Positions 1 through 10,300 of a DNA stretch of 14,210 nt are shown piece after piece. The stretch comes from Baffinella frigidus (Eukaryota > Cryptophyceae > Cryptomonadales > Baffinellaceae), in NCBI GenBank assembly GCA_026770585.1, contig MU646328.1:161810-176019 (forward strand), written 5' to 3'. The notes beneath the pieces are model-generated. The model was given only the letters and a program-made list of their open reading frames with translations, was not told the origin of the DNA and did no database searches. The position numbers and the translations under genes are program-made. Each line of letters starts with the position of its first letter. The first letter of the stretch is position 1.

Positions 1-60
1 GGGTTTAGGGTTTAGGGTTTGGGGTTTAGGGCTTAGGGTTTAGGGTTTATGGTTTAAACC
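1..60 (-). repeat. Degenerate telomere-like repeat (TTTAGGG on +, CCCTAAA on the minus sense strand)
   Basis: Near-continuous GGGTTTA units with single-base variants. The tract lies directly beyond the stop of the possible terminal minus-strand exon, so it is either 3' flank or, if that exon is spliced onward, intron. It is a diverged interstitial array and not a chromosome end, since coding exons lie to its right and the units are imperfect. Confidence 0.85.
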
Positions 61-121
61 TCAGCGGCTCCTGCAGACAGCACCTTCTCCCATATTTCCA
101 TCCGCTGTCTTCCAGGCGCGC
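61..121 (-). CDS. Possible terminal exon of the minus-strand zinc-knuckle gene
   Basis: This is a non-repetitive island of about 61 bases between two telomere-like tracts. On the minus strand it follows a good acceptor (CTAAAACAG, ending at 122). If joined to the donor at 345-344 of the zinc-knuckle exon, the phase agrees and the frame gives about 19 residues ending in TGA at 63-61. An alternative frame reads QRMEIWEKVLSAGAAE and would continue through a GT at 60-59, but that frame does not match the upstream phase. The island is real; its reading frame is uncertain. Confidence 0.4.
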
Positions 122-345
122 CTGTTTTAGGGTTAGGGGTTAGGGTTTAGGGTTCAGGGTTGAGGGTTTGGGGTTGAGGGTTCAGGTGTTAGGGCTTAGG
201 GTTTAGGGTTTAGGGTTTAGGGTTTAGGGTTTAGGGTTTAGGGTTTCGGGTTGAGGGTTTAGGGTTCAGTGTTCAAGGTTTAGGGTTTAGGGATTAGGGT
301 TAAGGAATTTGGGTTCAGGGTTCAGGGTTTGGGGTTTAGGGTTAC
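122..345 (-). repeat. Minus-strand intron made of telomere-like repeat
   Basis: Bounded on the minus strand by donor GTAACC (345-340) and acceptor CAG (124-122). The interior is almost wholly CCCTAAA-type repeat on the sense strand, with variants such as CCCGAAA, CCCTGAAC and CCCCAAA. The donor itself is the beginning of a repeat unit (GTAACCCTAAACC). Confidence 0.6.
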
Positions 346-849
346 GCGCCTTGCATCGCCCAGACAGTGGCGGGAGACGTCACACCTGCTCCAGCCTCGA
401 TTTGGTCCTCTTTGGCCCCAGCCTCGATTTGGTCCACTTTGACAGGAGCCTCGATTTGGTCCACTTTGGCAGGCGGTGCAGGGGACGTCTTATCCCCACC
501 GTCATTGGACTTAGGCACCTCCACACGCTGTTTGAGCTCGTCAAGGAGCCCCGGCGACGCGGGCGGCTGCTCCCCAGACAACTTCTCCTCCAGCTCCTTA
601 AGTTGCGGGCACGTCAATTTGTTGTGCCCCGCGCCCCCACACAGCCCACACATGTGCCTCTTCACAGGCACCCCCCCCGTGTCGGGAGGCCCCGCCGCCC
701 CCTCCCCCCGGGGGGGCGCTTGTTGTGCCGGGGGGTGGGGGCACGTGCGCGTGTTGTGCCCCGTCTCCCCGCAGTTGCGGCAGAGGTACCCCCGCCCGCC
801 CAAGTTCATGGGGCGGGTGCCTTCCATCAGTACGCCTGCGGCGGACGCC
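346..849 (-). CDS. Exon encoding two CCHC zinc knuckles
   Basis: Open frame of about 167 codons with two zinc knuckles of the form CX2CX4HX4C: CRNCGETGHNTRTC and CGLCGGAGHNKLTC, about 32 residues apart. Zinc knuckles of this kind usually bind single-stranded RNA or DNA. The downstream part is acidic and hydrophilic (a short KELEEKL helix) and ends in three tandem units containing VDQIEA or EDQIEA, encoded by near-identical DNA (about 390-475). The left border is acceptor CTCTCTGGCAG (860-850) preceded by a branch-like TTGACTAA. The right border is donor GTAACC at 345-340. An ATG at 827 could be the start if the upstream intron lies in the 5' UTR. Alternatively this exon continues the MYND gene: an alternative acceptor within the exon, before GCGTACTG, has the phase to accept several donors in the last MYND exon. 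I cannot decide between one gene and two. Confidence 0.7.
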
Positions 850-890
850 CTGCCAGAGAGGAGAGACTCTTAGTCAACGTATTAAGAGGG

Positions 891-1039
891 TAACGGCCTG
901 AAAATGGGGTAGTTAGGCCTACGGCATCGCCTAGGACCTCCTACCGTAGGCGAGACTTTTTGGTCCTAGGATCCCTTGGTCTACGGTAGGAGGTCCTAGG
1001 CAATGCCGTATGCCCAACTACCCCATTTTCAGGCCGTTA
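891..1039. mobile_element. Foldback (MITE-like) element, 149 bp
   Basis: Almost the whole element is one inverted repeat. The left arm begins TAACGGCCTGAAAATGGGG and the right arm ends CCCCATTTTCAGGCCGTTA, giving arms of about 59 bp with few mismatches and a loop of about 30 bp. It lies between the MYND exon and the zinc-knuckle exon. On the plus strand it is flanked as G|TAACGG...CCGTTA|G, so its edges resemble GT...AG, but transcription here is on the minus strand. No target duplication is visible. It encodes nothing. Confidence 0.85.
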
Positions 1040-1064
1040 GCCTATGAGTATGGACGTCGGACCA

Positions 1065-2237
1065 TCAAGTTGAGGCGTCCAAAGAGGGCCCAAACAAACC
1101 ACCGGCAACTCGTAGCAGCTTATAACCGGGTCGGGTACTGCAGTAGTTTTTAACCAAACCAAGAATATCTCCTTGAATCTCCCAGTCAGCAATTCCCAGG
1201 TCCCTAGGACCTCCTACCCTAGGGTCGTACGGATAAATCAAAAAAAGAATTTCATTCCCGGATTCTTGCAAAGCCCCGGTAAAAGCTGCTACGGGTTGCT
1301 GGTGGAACCTGCTGAGCGCGACTTCCTTGAAAAATTGTCGCGCGGTTTCCTCAGAGCAGCCCCATTTCTCTTGGAGCTCGGTCATTGCAACCTGGGTTAG
1401 GGTTTAGGGTTTAGGGTTAAGGGCTAGGGGTTAGGAGTTAGGGGTTGGGGGTTAGGGGTTAGGGTTTAGGGGTTAGGGTTTGGGGGTGAGGAGTTAGGGC
1501 TCAGGGTTTAGGGGTTTGGGGTTAGGGTTTTTGGGGGTTAGGTTTAGGGTTTAGGGTTCAGGGTTTAGGGCTTAGGGCTTTACCGTGGCAGACGATTCCT
1601 TGCTCCTCCTCCTGTAGACGTCACACGCTTCCCGCTTCTGCTCAACGGTCGGGTCCAGACCCCGCTCCCCCTGCGACGACTGCGTAGCCTGCGCGTCCCG
1701 AGACTGCGACGTCGCCCCCCCATGTTCGTGCAGCGGCGGCACGGTGACGCCGGAAGCGTTCTTGGCTGGCACCTTCGCGTCCTCCAGAAGCTGGCCGATC
1801 TGATCGGTCCGTCCGTCACGCGCTGCGGCCCAAAGCGCGGGTTCACAGGTTTCCTTGTGCTGGGGCCAACCAGCCTTCTGGCATTCGGGGCCGCAGTAGG
1901 CGGCTTGCTTGCAGCGCAAGCATTTTTTGAGCGGAACGCCCTGATTGCCGCAGTGGGCGCAAGCAGCCGCGCTCTTGTCCTCCATGTTGCTCCCGCCGAG
2001 CACCCCCATCTCGCTGCTAGCGCCGAGACACGCCTTGCTCCCGCTGAGCACCCCCATCTCGCTGCTAGCGCCGAGAGCTGAGGACGACATGCTGCCAAGA
2101 CGTCTTGACATCAAGTCGTCCCCAGGGTGACCACGATGGAGAGCATCGCCGAGGAGAAATAGTCCCCGATCGAGGTCTCCTCCAGAGGAGCCTCCTTGGC
2201 TTGCTGACTGGCTGGCTGACTTGTTGCCGTCATTCAT
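1065..2237 (-). CDS. MYND zinc-finger protein with ankyrin-like segment (two exons: 2237-1584 and 1391-1065)
   Basis: Exon 1 is 218 codons from ATG at 2237. After a Ser/Gly-rich N-terminus with a tandem repeat (LGASSEMGVL twice, about residues 56-84), it carries a complete MYND finger at about residues 92-130. Cysteine and histidine spacing follows the family: CAHC, then KKCLRC, YCGPEC, and WPQHKETC. MYND fingers bind proline-rich partner peptides. Directly after comes PALWAAARDGRTDQIGQLLE, which resembles an ankyrin repeat; MYND plus ankyrin is common in protists. Donor GTAAAG (1583-1578) follows codon ACG, and acceptor CCCAG ends at 1392; both are phase 0. Exon 2 (109 codons including stop) starts GTT GCA ATG and encodes a complex but unrecognised sequence (LQEKWGCSEETARQFFKEV... 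DWEIQGDILGLVKNY) ending in TGA at 1067-1065. Exon 2 contains a short stretch (1202-1224) matching the nearby foldback element. Continuation into the zinc-knuckle exon is possible. Confidence 0.75.
1392..1583 (-). repeat. Intron of the MYND gene, filled with telomere-like repeat
   Basis: This is a 192-base intron, donor GTAAAGCCC and acceptor AACCCAG, in phase 0. The interior reads as CCCTAAA variants on the minus (sense) strand with no other content. The donor runs directly into a repeat unit and the acceptor is a repeat unit ending in CAG. Confidence 0.8.
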
Positions 2238-2585
2238 CGCGCGAAGGTTGCGTTCGAGGTCAGGTAGACGTCTCTCGAGGCTCGAGAGTCGAGAGGTCCC
2301 GCAGCACCGTGGAGCGCCCTACGGCCCCCTAGTAGACGACGCTCGTCTCTTCGACCCACTCTCGAGCTATTGGAGCTATTGGAGCTTTAACGAACGTCGT
2401 ACAGCAGCACGCACGCTTCTGCGCCCGGGCGCAAACGGTTTGATGGTCAAATTCGACGCCCGGATTTCGAACTTCTCGAGGAGGAAATGGCAAATTGTAT
2501 GCTCGATTTGGTCGACTTCCGAGATTGATGGTCAAACCTTTGAAAATTCTTGGCGCAGGGGAAGGGGTGGAGAAGTCCGAGGAGA
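2238..2585. promoter_or_regulatory. Divergent intergenic region between the MYND gene and the FYR/DDT gene
   Basis: These 348 bases separate the two start codons and contain no telomere-like repeat. Visible elements are: two ATTGG (reverse CCAAT) motifs in tandem GAGCTATTG units at about 2365-2383; the 14-bp palindrome TGCGCCCGGGCGCA near 2420; and the imperfect palindrome TTTGATGGTCAAA (about 2440) recurring as ATTGATGGTCAAA (about 2524). I see no convincing TATA box. Its regulatory role is inferred from position and repeated motifs only. Confidence 0.5.
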
Positions 2586-2735
2586 ATGGACGACATCAGC
2601 GGCAGCGGCGCCTCTGGTGGCACGGAGCGGCTGTCGGGGAGAAAGCGCCGCTACGGGGAGATCGAAAGTGATCCGTGCTTTGCTGCCTACTCAGCTAGTG
2701 CTGCCTCGGAGGCGCTGCTCGTCTGCCCTTTTCAC
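2586..2735 (+). CDS. Exon 1: N-terminus
   Basis: 50 codons from ATG (MDDISGSGASGGTERLSG...). It contains the basic stretch GRKRRYGEIE, which could serve in nuclear import, and ends ...LLVCPFH before donor GTACGT, phase 0. The frame stays open 5' of the ATG to about 2550, but nothing supports an earlier start. The donor lies inside an 18-bp perfect palindrome (2729-2746). Confidence 0.65.
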
Positions 2736-4349
2736 GTACGTGAAAACCTCATCTGGCGTGGGGCGATGCGGCGCCTGATTCGATCCAGACAGCGTCGTTG
2801 CGCGCAGCTTCGGCTGCAATCGTTGCCAGAGCGGGTTGCGGGTTCAGGGGATTGCAGGTTGTTGATGGATGATCCCACCAGCGCGTTCTTGTTCGCTGCT
2901 GGTTCGGACCCTACCGATGCTGACCGCGGAAGCACGGATCCAGGTGGAAGACGCCCAGCATGGCGACTTCACGATCCTCTCCCTCGGCACGATCCTCACT
3001 GACATCCCGGGGTATCAAGCGAGCGAGCACGTCTACCCAGTCGGCTTCAAGGGGATCCGCTCCGTCCCGTTGGAGGCCGTGGCTGTCCCCCCTGGGGAGT
3101 ACATGTTCGAGATACGCTACGGGGGGCTGTTCCCCGCAGGCGGGGCCAGCTTCGTCGTCACACGGTGCGCCCTCCTCCCACCAACCCTCACGAAAAGACC
3201 AAATCGTCGATTTTCAGACCTCAGATTTGCCTTGCCAGCCAGGCGAATTCGCTTGTCTGTGTTAACTTAATTCCCAATCTTGGTACCAAATCAAACTTTG
3301 GGAACAGGGTCAAGAATTTTCGATTTGGTGAGAGGATTGGTGGTCCCCTCTGCACCTAGCCCTCAAACCCCAACTCCTTTCGCTCGTCCGCACCCTAATT
3401 CCTAAACCCCAAACCCTGAACCTTAAACCCTAAACCCTGAACCCCAAACCCAAAACCCTAAAACCTAAACCCTAAATCAGACTCGGAGACCAGGTAGAGC
3501 ACGTCGGCCGCACCCCCGACCAGGTGTCAACCCCTAACCCCTAAACCCTAAACCCCAAACCCCAAACCCAAAACCCCAAACCCCAAACCCTAAACCCCAA
3601 ACCCAAAACCCTAAATCCTAAACCGTAAACCATAAACCCGAAAACCCAAACCCCAAACCCCAAACCCCAAACCCTACATCCCAAAACCTCATCCCTAAAC
3701 CCTAACCCCTCATCCCTCCACCCCAAACCCCAAACCCCAAACCCCAAACCCTAAACCTGAACCCCAATCCAGACGTGGGCGCGCGTGCCCTCCGCGGGAG
3801 GAGCCGCGCCCAAACCCCTCTTCAATTCGAACCCTAAACCCTAAACCCTAAACCCTAAACCCTACACCGACTGCGCGGAATGACGTTCATGCGCGACAAC
3901 TTACAATATCGTCGATTTGCCCCGAGAGACTCGACGCCCTGAACCATAAACCCTGAACCCTCAAACCCAATCCAGGCGTGGGGGCGGGTGCCCTCCGCGG
4001 GGGGAGCCGCGCACAAACCTCTCTTCAACCCTTCGGGATCCGCGCTGAAGTCGCTGCTGAAGGGCGTGGATGGCCATGCGCTGTTTGGACTGTGCTCTGA
4101 GGTGTCTCCTCTCTCTCTCGCGCTCTTTCACACACACACACTCTCTCTCTCTCTCCCTCTCCCTCTCTCCCTCTCTCTCTCCCTCTCTCCCTCTCTCCCT
4201 CTCTCCCCCTCTCTCTCACTCTCTCTCACCCCTTCGGGATCCGCGCTGAAGTCGCTGCTGAAGGGCGTGGATGGCCATGCGCTGTTTGGCCTGTGCTCTG
4301 AGGTGCCGCCTCTCTCTCTCGCGCTCTATCTCTCACACGCACGCACACA

Positions 4350-4399
<50 letters not shown>

Positions 4400-7300
4400 C
4401 GCTGGCTCGCGCGCTCTCTCTCGCTCGCTCGCTCGCTCGCTCTATCTCTCTATCCCTCCCTCCGACCACTTGAGGGTTGTTCGAAATCCCTTCGAAGTCC
4501 GCTGTGTGGACATGTGTGTGTACAGTATACAGATCTAGTGTTGGTTCATTTCCTGGTACACATAACTTGTATGGCGGGTTATTGCAAGGGGTGGAGCAAA
4601 CGTATGGGTAGACACGCCTCGGGAGGAGACCGTGATGAGCAATCTAATCGCGGCGAGTATTTATGATAAATACGCACCGGCAACGAAATTTACTACACAC
4701 ATGGATCGTACAAGTAATTGTTCAAGCATGTGTGTAGTAAATTTTGTTATGGGTGCGTATTTATCATAAATACTCGTCCGGATGAAATTCCACAGGTCTA
4801 GCTCTGCCTACGTGTTATTCTGGCTCGTCATTAAAATATTTAAGAGCAGAAATTCAGTACCAACGGGTGAATAGAAAGCCTTTGGGACGAGCCAGAATAA
4901 AACTGAGGCAGCGCTAGAAGGTGTATGCGCCTTAGGGCGAGCCGCACTCGCAGGTTGTAATGCAGGCGCTCCCCGGGTACTAACACACCAACAAGTCGAT
5001 TGTAAAACCGGCATCTCGGTACAAACGTAAAACGCTCTGGTACAGAATGTGTTATATAAAAGAGTGGGCGCACATCCAGGTCGTGCGGCAGCAGATGCAG
5101 GCGCTCCCCAGGTACACACACACCAACAAGTCGATTATAAAACTGGGGTCGCGGTACAAACATAAAATGCTCTGGTACAAAAAAGGTTGTATGAAGGGTG
5201 GGCTCGCAACCTGCAGGTGGTGCGGCAGCAGATGCAGGCTCTCCCCGGTTATTCGGTATGCGCGCTGCAGCTCGATCGGTACCCCGCCTAACCCCTACAT
5301 CCTAAATTCGAAACCCGAAACCCGAAACCCGAAACCCGAAACTCGAAAATCCGAAACCCGAAACCCGAAACCCGAAACCTGAGACCCGAAATCTGAAACC
5401 CGAAACTCGAAAATCCGAAACCCGAAACCTGAAACCCGAAACCCGAAACCCGGAACCCGAAACCCGAAACCGGAACTCCGCCTACACCCCATACCCCAAA
5501 CCCCAGACCCCAAACCCCGAACCCTACACCAGGCCGCAGCTAGACGCAGGGAGCGAGCACCTCCCGGGGGCGTCTGCTGCGAACAAGGAGCGAGCAAAAC
5601 TCCAACAGGTGGCGAGCCCCCCACTCGAGGCTGGAAAGGGGGGCATGTCAAATGTGGGGTTGTGAAAATTTGTACAAGTCGCGGGCGGGGTTGGTCACGT
5701 AGCCCGCGGAAATCCGCGGGCTGGGGCAAATAACCTGGCTGTGGGGGTGAAAATTACTACACACCGGTCCACAGAGCGAGCACCTCCCGGGGGCGTCTGC
5801 TGCGAACAAGGAGCGAGCAAAACTCCAACAGGTTGTGAGCCTCTGACCCCCAAACCCCACACCTAAACCATACACTACAACCCCAAAGGAGCGCGCGAAA
5901 CTCCGGCAGGTTGCGAGCCTGGCGCGCCCCCCAGGATAGGGCGTGAGGCCGGGGTCACGCCCTATCCTGCCTCACCTACCCTGCCTCAGCGATCCTGCCT
6001 CACGCCCTATCCTGCCTCATCCGCGGGACACGTGTCCCCCTCTCTGACATTCCGCGCATACACTCAAGCGTTTGTGACGCCATCCGGCCTCACGCCATAT
6101 CCTGCCTCGCCTACCCTGCCTCATCTATCCTGCCTCACGCCCTATCCTGCCTCAGCTATCCCGCCCCCCGGTGTCCCCCTCTCGGACATTCCGCGCATAC
6201 ACTCAAGCGTCCACACGAGGCTATCCATGCGAACAGATTAATAAGTTGATTATTGGATTATTGCCCAGGAAACACGCCAAAAGTCAGCATTTGATCACGT
6301 TTCCGTACGGACATCCGTACGGAAACGTGATCATTCCCCCACAAATTTCAAAATGTCCTTTTATTCTGTTCGCATGGATAGCCTCGTGTGGGTGTGTGGC
6401 GTTATGGGAGTCCGACAAACGTGCGCTGTGGAGTGCAGATGCAGGCGCGGCACCGCGCGAAGGACCTGGAGCGTCAGAGATAGCCTGGCCTCAGATGTAG
6501 CCTGGCCTCAGATATAGCCTGGCCTTAGATATAGCCTGGCCTCAGAGATAGCCTGGCCCCAGAGAACTACCTTAGACGTGACCGGGAGCAATCGTAAGTT
6601 GCCACAAGGGGAGAATGTACAGGATCCTGTACATTCTGCCAAAAGTTGACCTCGCGGCACTAGGGAGTTGACTTTTGCGATTGACCACCCTCAGGTCTAG
6701 CGTAGAAGGCTGGAGGAGAGGGTCAGCCCAGATCGAGATTTGCCGTTGGGATGATCCCAGGGAGGGATTTTCTGCTTTTTTTGAACGGGGGACTTTCTTC
6801 TAGCCCTGCTTGCGTTTTATTCTGGCTCGTCCTAAAGGCTTTCTATTCGCCCGTATGTACTGGATTTCTGCTTTTAAATACTTGTAAGGACGAGCCAGCA
6901 TAAAACCCAGGCAGAGCTAGTCCTTCCTTTTTTAAAAAGGGGGACTTCTTTCAACGGGGAATGTTCCTTTTTTTCTTTTTTTTCTTCAAAAAGTGGTTTT
7001 GTGTAAAGTTTTTTTCCTGGCGTGCAGATGCAGGGGCGGCACCGCGCGAAGGAGCTAGAGCTCCTGAAGCGGCTGGAGGAGGGGGTGAAGCGCGAGGAAG
7101 CGCGCGAGGCGCAGCGCGTCGAGAAGGAGCGGGGCAGGTGGGGAGGCTCAGGGCAGCAGAGGGCCTCACGGTTTATTTGGGCCCCGTAATTTGGCGGCCC
7201 CTGGCTGTTTACTGGTCCAAAGTTGACGATTTTGTACCGTAGCCCCGGGGTGTTGACTTATGAATAGTCGGTCAGCACGCGTGAGGAGGGGGTGAGGCTC

Positions 7301-10300
7301 CAGGAAGCGCGCGATGCGCAGCGCGTTGAGAAGGAGCGGGGCAGGTGCGAGGACTTAGGACAGCAGGATGTCCAGGACGCGATACAGGGCAGGTCTACTG
7401 TTAACACACCGCGGCTGGTAGTGACTATCAAATAGACAGTGACCTCTCCTGGTGTCCCGACCATGAGGCCTCGCGGTCTATTTGGGCTCATCAGTTTGGC
7501 GGCCCCGGGCTGTTTTCTGGTCCAAAGTTGACAGAGTTGTACCAGGAACCCCAGCTTGTCGACTTGTGAATAGTCGGTCAGCACGCGTGAGGAGGGGGTG
7601 AGGCGCGAGGAGGCGCGCGAGGCGCAGCCTGTTTACTGGTCTAAAGTTGACGATTTTGTACCGTAACCCCAGGGTGTTGACTTATGAATAGTCGGAAAGG
7701 AGCGGGGCGGGTGCGGCGTCGGGGTTTCGATGTTTGATTCGAGATTGATTTTGTGATTTGACTGTGTTCGAGGTGTGGTTTGGACGACAGGGGTATGTGG
7801 ACAGTAAGGGTGTTCGATTCTGTTTTTAAGTTGGATACGATTCGACCCGATTCGGTTCTCGATTCAGCTCCTTTGTATTCGATTCTCGATTCAGCTCTTT
7901 TGTATTCGATTCTCGATTCAGCTCTTTTGTATTGGATTGTCGATTCAGCTCTTTTGTATTGGATTGTCGATTCAGCTCTTTTGTATTGGATTGTCGATTC
8001 AGCTCTTTTGTTTCCGATTCTCGATTCAGCTCGATTCGTAAAAGATGCAGACAACGGGCGCCCATTGTGAATAGTCGGTCAGCACTCAACACTAAACACT
8101 GCGAGAGTTAAACTGCGAGAGTTAAACTGTAGTTTAACATTGGTCGAGAGTTAAACTGCAGTTCAACTCTCGACCTCTCACATTCAGTGTCTCGGAGGCT
8201 TCTTAACAGTGTGTTGTTTCTGCAGGCCCTCACCTCTAATCCCTAACCCTCCACCCCTCACCCCTCACCCCTTACCCCGAAACCCGAAACCCGAAACCCC
8301 GAAACCCTAAACCTCGCGCGTGTCGTTTCTGTGGGCAGGGAGGAGCGGCGCATCGATCTGGAGAATTTGCGGGAGGTGGAGCGGCGCCGGAAGGCCGGCG
8401 TGAAGAGCGTCAACTTTGCCAACCGGTGCGTGCCCCCACGCAAGAGGCCTAGGGCTGAGCTGGCGAAACAGCGTCTTTCTATTATTTGTACCACGAATCG
8501 GCCACTTTTGGAAATAAATCGCAACATTTCCCCTCGAATTCGCTAAAAGTCAAATAACTGGTGGGGGTGAGGGAGGTTCGTCGGCGGAAGGCGGGCGGGA
8601 AGAGCGTCGACGTTGCTAACCGGTACCGCTCAGAAGACTACATGGAACATTTCTGAACCGGAATTGGATCCTTTTCTTCAGTTTGTATTGGGAAATGGTC
8701 ACGTTGACCCGTATATCCGGGGCTGTTGGTTCCGCGTAGCCTTCTGAGCGGTGCTTCCGCTCCACGCTGAAAGACGCAACTTTTTGGACATACTTTTTTG
8801 GACATAAAATCACAAAATTCTGGATGGTGGTGTGCGGAATCTCGACGAAGGCTGCAAGAATGACTCTTTTCAAAGCCCATTTCTTCCTAAAAGTAGTTAG
8901 TTCAGGCGGGGTGGTTGGCGTACCCTACAGTCTCGCCGGGGGTTCCACTTACCACGCAAGAGTGTAGGGCAGAGTGACCCACAGGAGAAATAGTAGAATT
9001 CTACTATTTCTTAAGTTCATAAGTGGACATTCTTCCCACAGAAAAATCGAAATTTCGGAAAGTTGTTACAAATTCCGTGTGAACTGGCTTGTTTTCCCAG
9101 GTCTGCCCTACACTCTTGCGTGGTACCAGAACCGTCAACGTTCACCGAGTTGGCATTCCGCGGCACCGCTCTGAACCTCCCCCGCGCCACCCACTTAGCA
9201 GCCACCGGGGGCCTCACGGATGCAGTCCATCTAAACGATTTTTACTGGAATCTTATCCATTGCCCTAGAACCTAACCGGAATTTCACCTTGAATTCAAGG
9301 TGAAAAGGTCCTTGGTCGCTGCTTAGTGGCTAACCGGGGGCTCTCAGTACAACATCATACAACCAGCTGGAAACCACATTTATAGAATAGGCCCATTTTG
9401 CAGTTTCTTTACTTTTAATTCATCATCCAGCGCTCATCCTCTCACTCTCCCACACTGCAAACCCTACCCCCCCCCCCCTACCCGCCCAAATCCTCAACCC
9501 CAAACTCCAATCCCCCAAGCCCCCCCCTTCCCTCAAACTCCAACCCCCCACACACACACCCCACCCCCAAAACCTAACCCCAAACCCTTCCCTGAAAACC
9601 CTAAACCCTAAACCCAAGCAGACACGTGCTGGTCGACGACCAAGACCTTCTCGAGATCCGAGAGGACTTCCCGCGCGCCGACGTAAACCCTTAACCCCAA
9701 ACCCTAAACTCTAAACCCTAAAGCTTGAATCCTAAACCCCAAAGCCTAAACCCTGAACTCTAAACCCTAAACCCTTAACCCCAAACCCTAAACCCCAACC
9801 CCTAAACCCTAACCCCCACCCCCCCCCACACCCTCAACTCTTAACCCTAAACCCTACAACCTAAACCATAACCCCCAACCCTTAACCCTACACCAGGCGC
9901 CGCCCCCGCGAGCAGATGGGAGCCTGGTAGCTTCGGAGCCGGTGGAGTGCGGCGTCGACGCGGTAAGTCAACCCTAACCCCTAAGTCAATTTTGGCACGG
10001 GTGAGGAGATTGGTATCTGCGAAAGTGGAGGATGCGTGGTACGGGCGATAGAAAGACGTGGAGAGGTTAGGGAGCCTGGTGGCGTTGGAGCCGGTAGAGT
10101 GCGGCGTCGACGCGGTAAGTCAACCCTAAACCCTAAGTCAATTGTTTGTACGGGTGAGGAGGAGAAGGGTATATGCGAAAGTGGAGGATGCGTCTTTCTA
10201 TCATCCATACCGGTATGGATGGTAGAAGTGGAATGATAGAATGCCGGTATGGATCTTAGAAAGACATGGATGATAGAATATGGATGATATAATACCGGTA

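Noticed and set aside
1-345. Chromosome end (true telomere)
   Set aside because: Units are degenerate, interrupted by coding-like sequence at 61-121, and the same repeat occurs in introns throughout.
367-893. Plus-strand open frames of 168 and 194 codons opposite the zinc-knuckle exon
   Set aside because: The minus strand has two exact CCHC knuckles and splice sites; the plus frames have neither.
1580-2098. Second minus-strand frame (172 codons, Arg/Ala-rich) and plus-strand frames over the MYND exon
   Set aside because: Shadows of the GC-rich MYND exon; the MYND cysteine/histidine pattern fixes the true frame.
2550-3002. Exon 1 frame read on without splicing to 3002
   Set aside because: The part after 2735 has no family resemblance, whereas splicing at GTACGT to 2944 joins directly to FYRN in phase.
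3541-3747. Minus-strand open frame with repeated VWGLGFRV-like residues (similar frames at 5295-5729, 9423-9617, 10542-10775)
   Set aside because: Direct translation of the telomere-like repeat on the strand opposite the gene; low complexity and no start context.
4025-4666. Ser/Leu-rich and Glu/Arg-rich open frames through the CT tracts
   Set aside because: Translation of dinucleotide repeat inside intron 4. Only the FYRC-like ends are meaningful.
7860-8037. Possible CRISPR array
   Set aside because: Units are contiguous with no unique spacers, and the context is a eukaryotic intron.
7641-8092. Three overlapping frames with 9-residue repeats (for example ESNTKELNRQ)
   Set aside because: A 27-bp minisatellite inside intron 7 keeps several frames open on both strands. 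No domain resemblance.
8616-8880. Minus-strand frames of 80-85 codons
   Set aside because: They run through the family B foldback element and unique intron sequence and show no domain.
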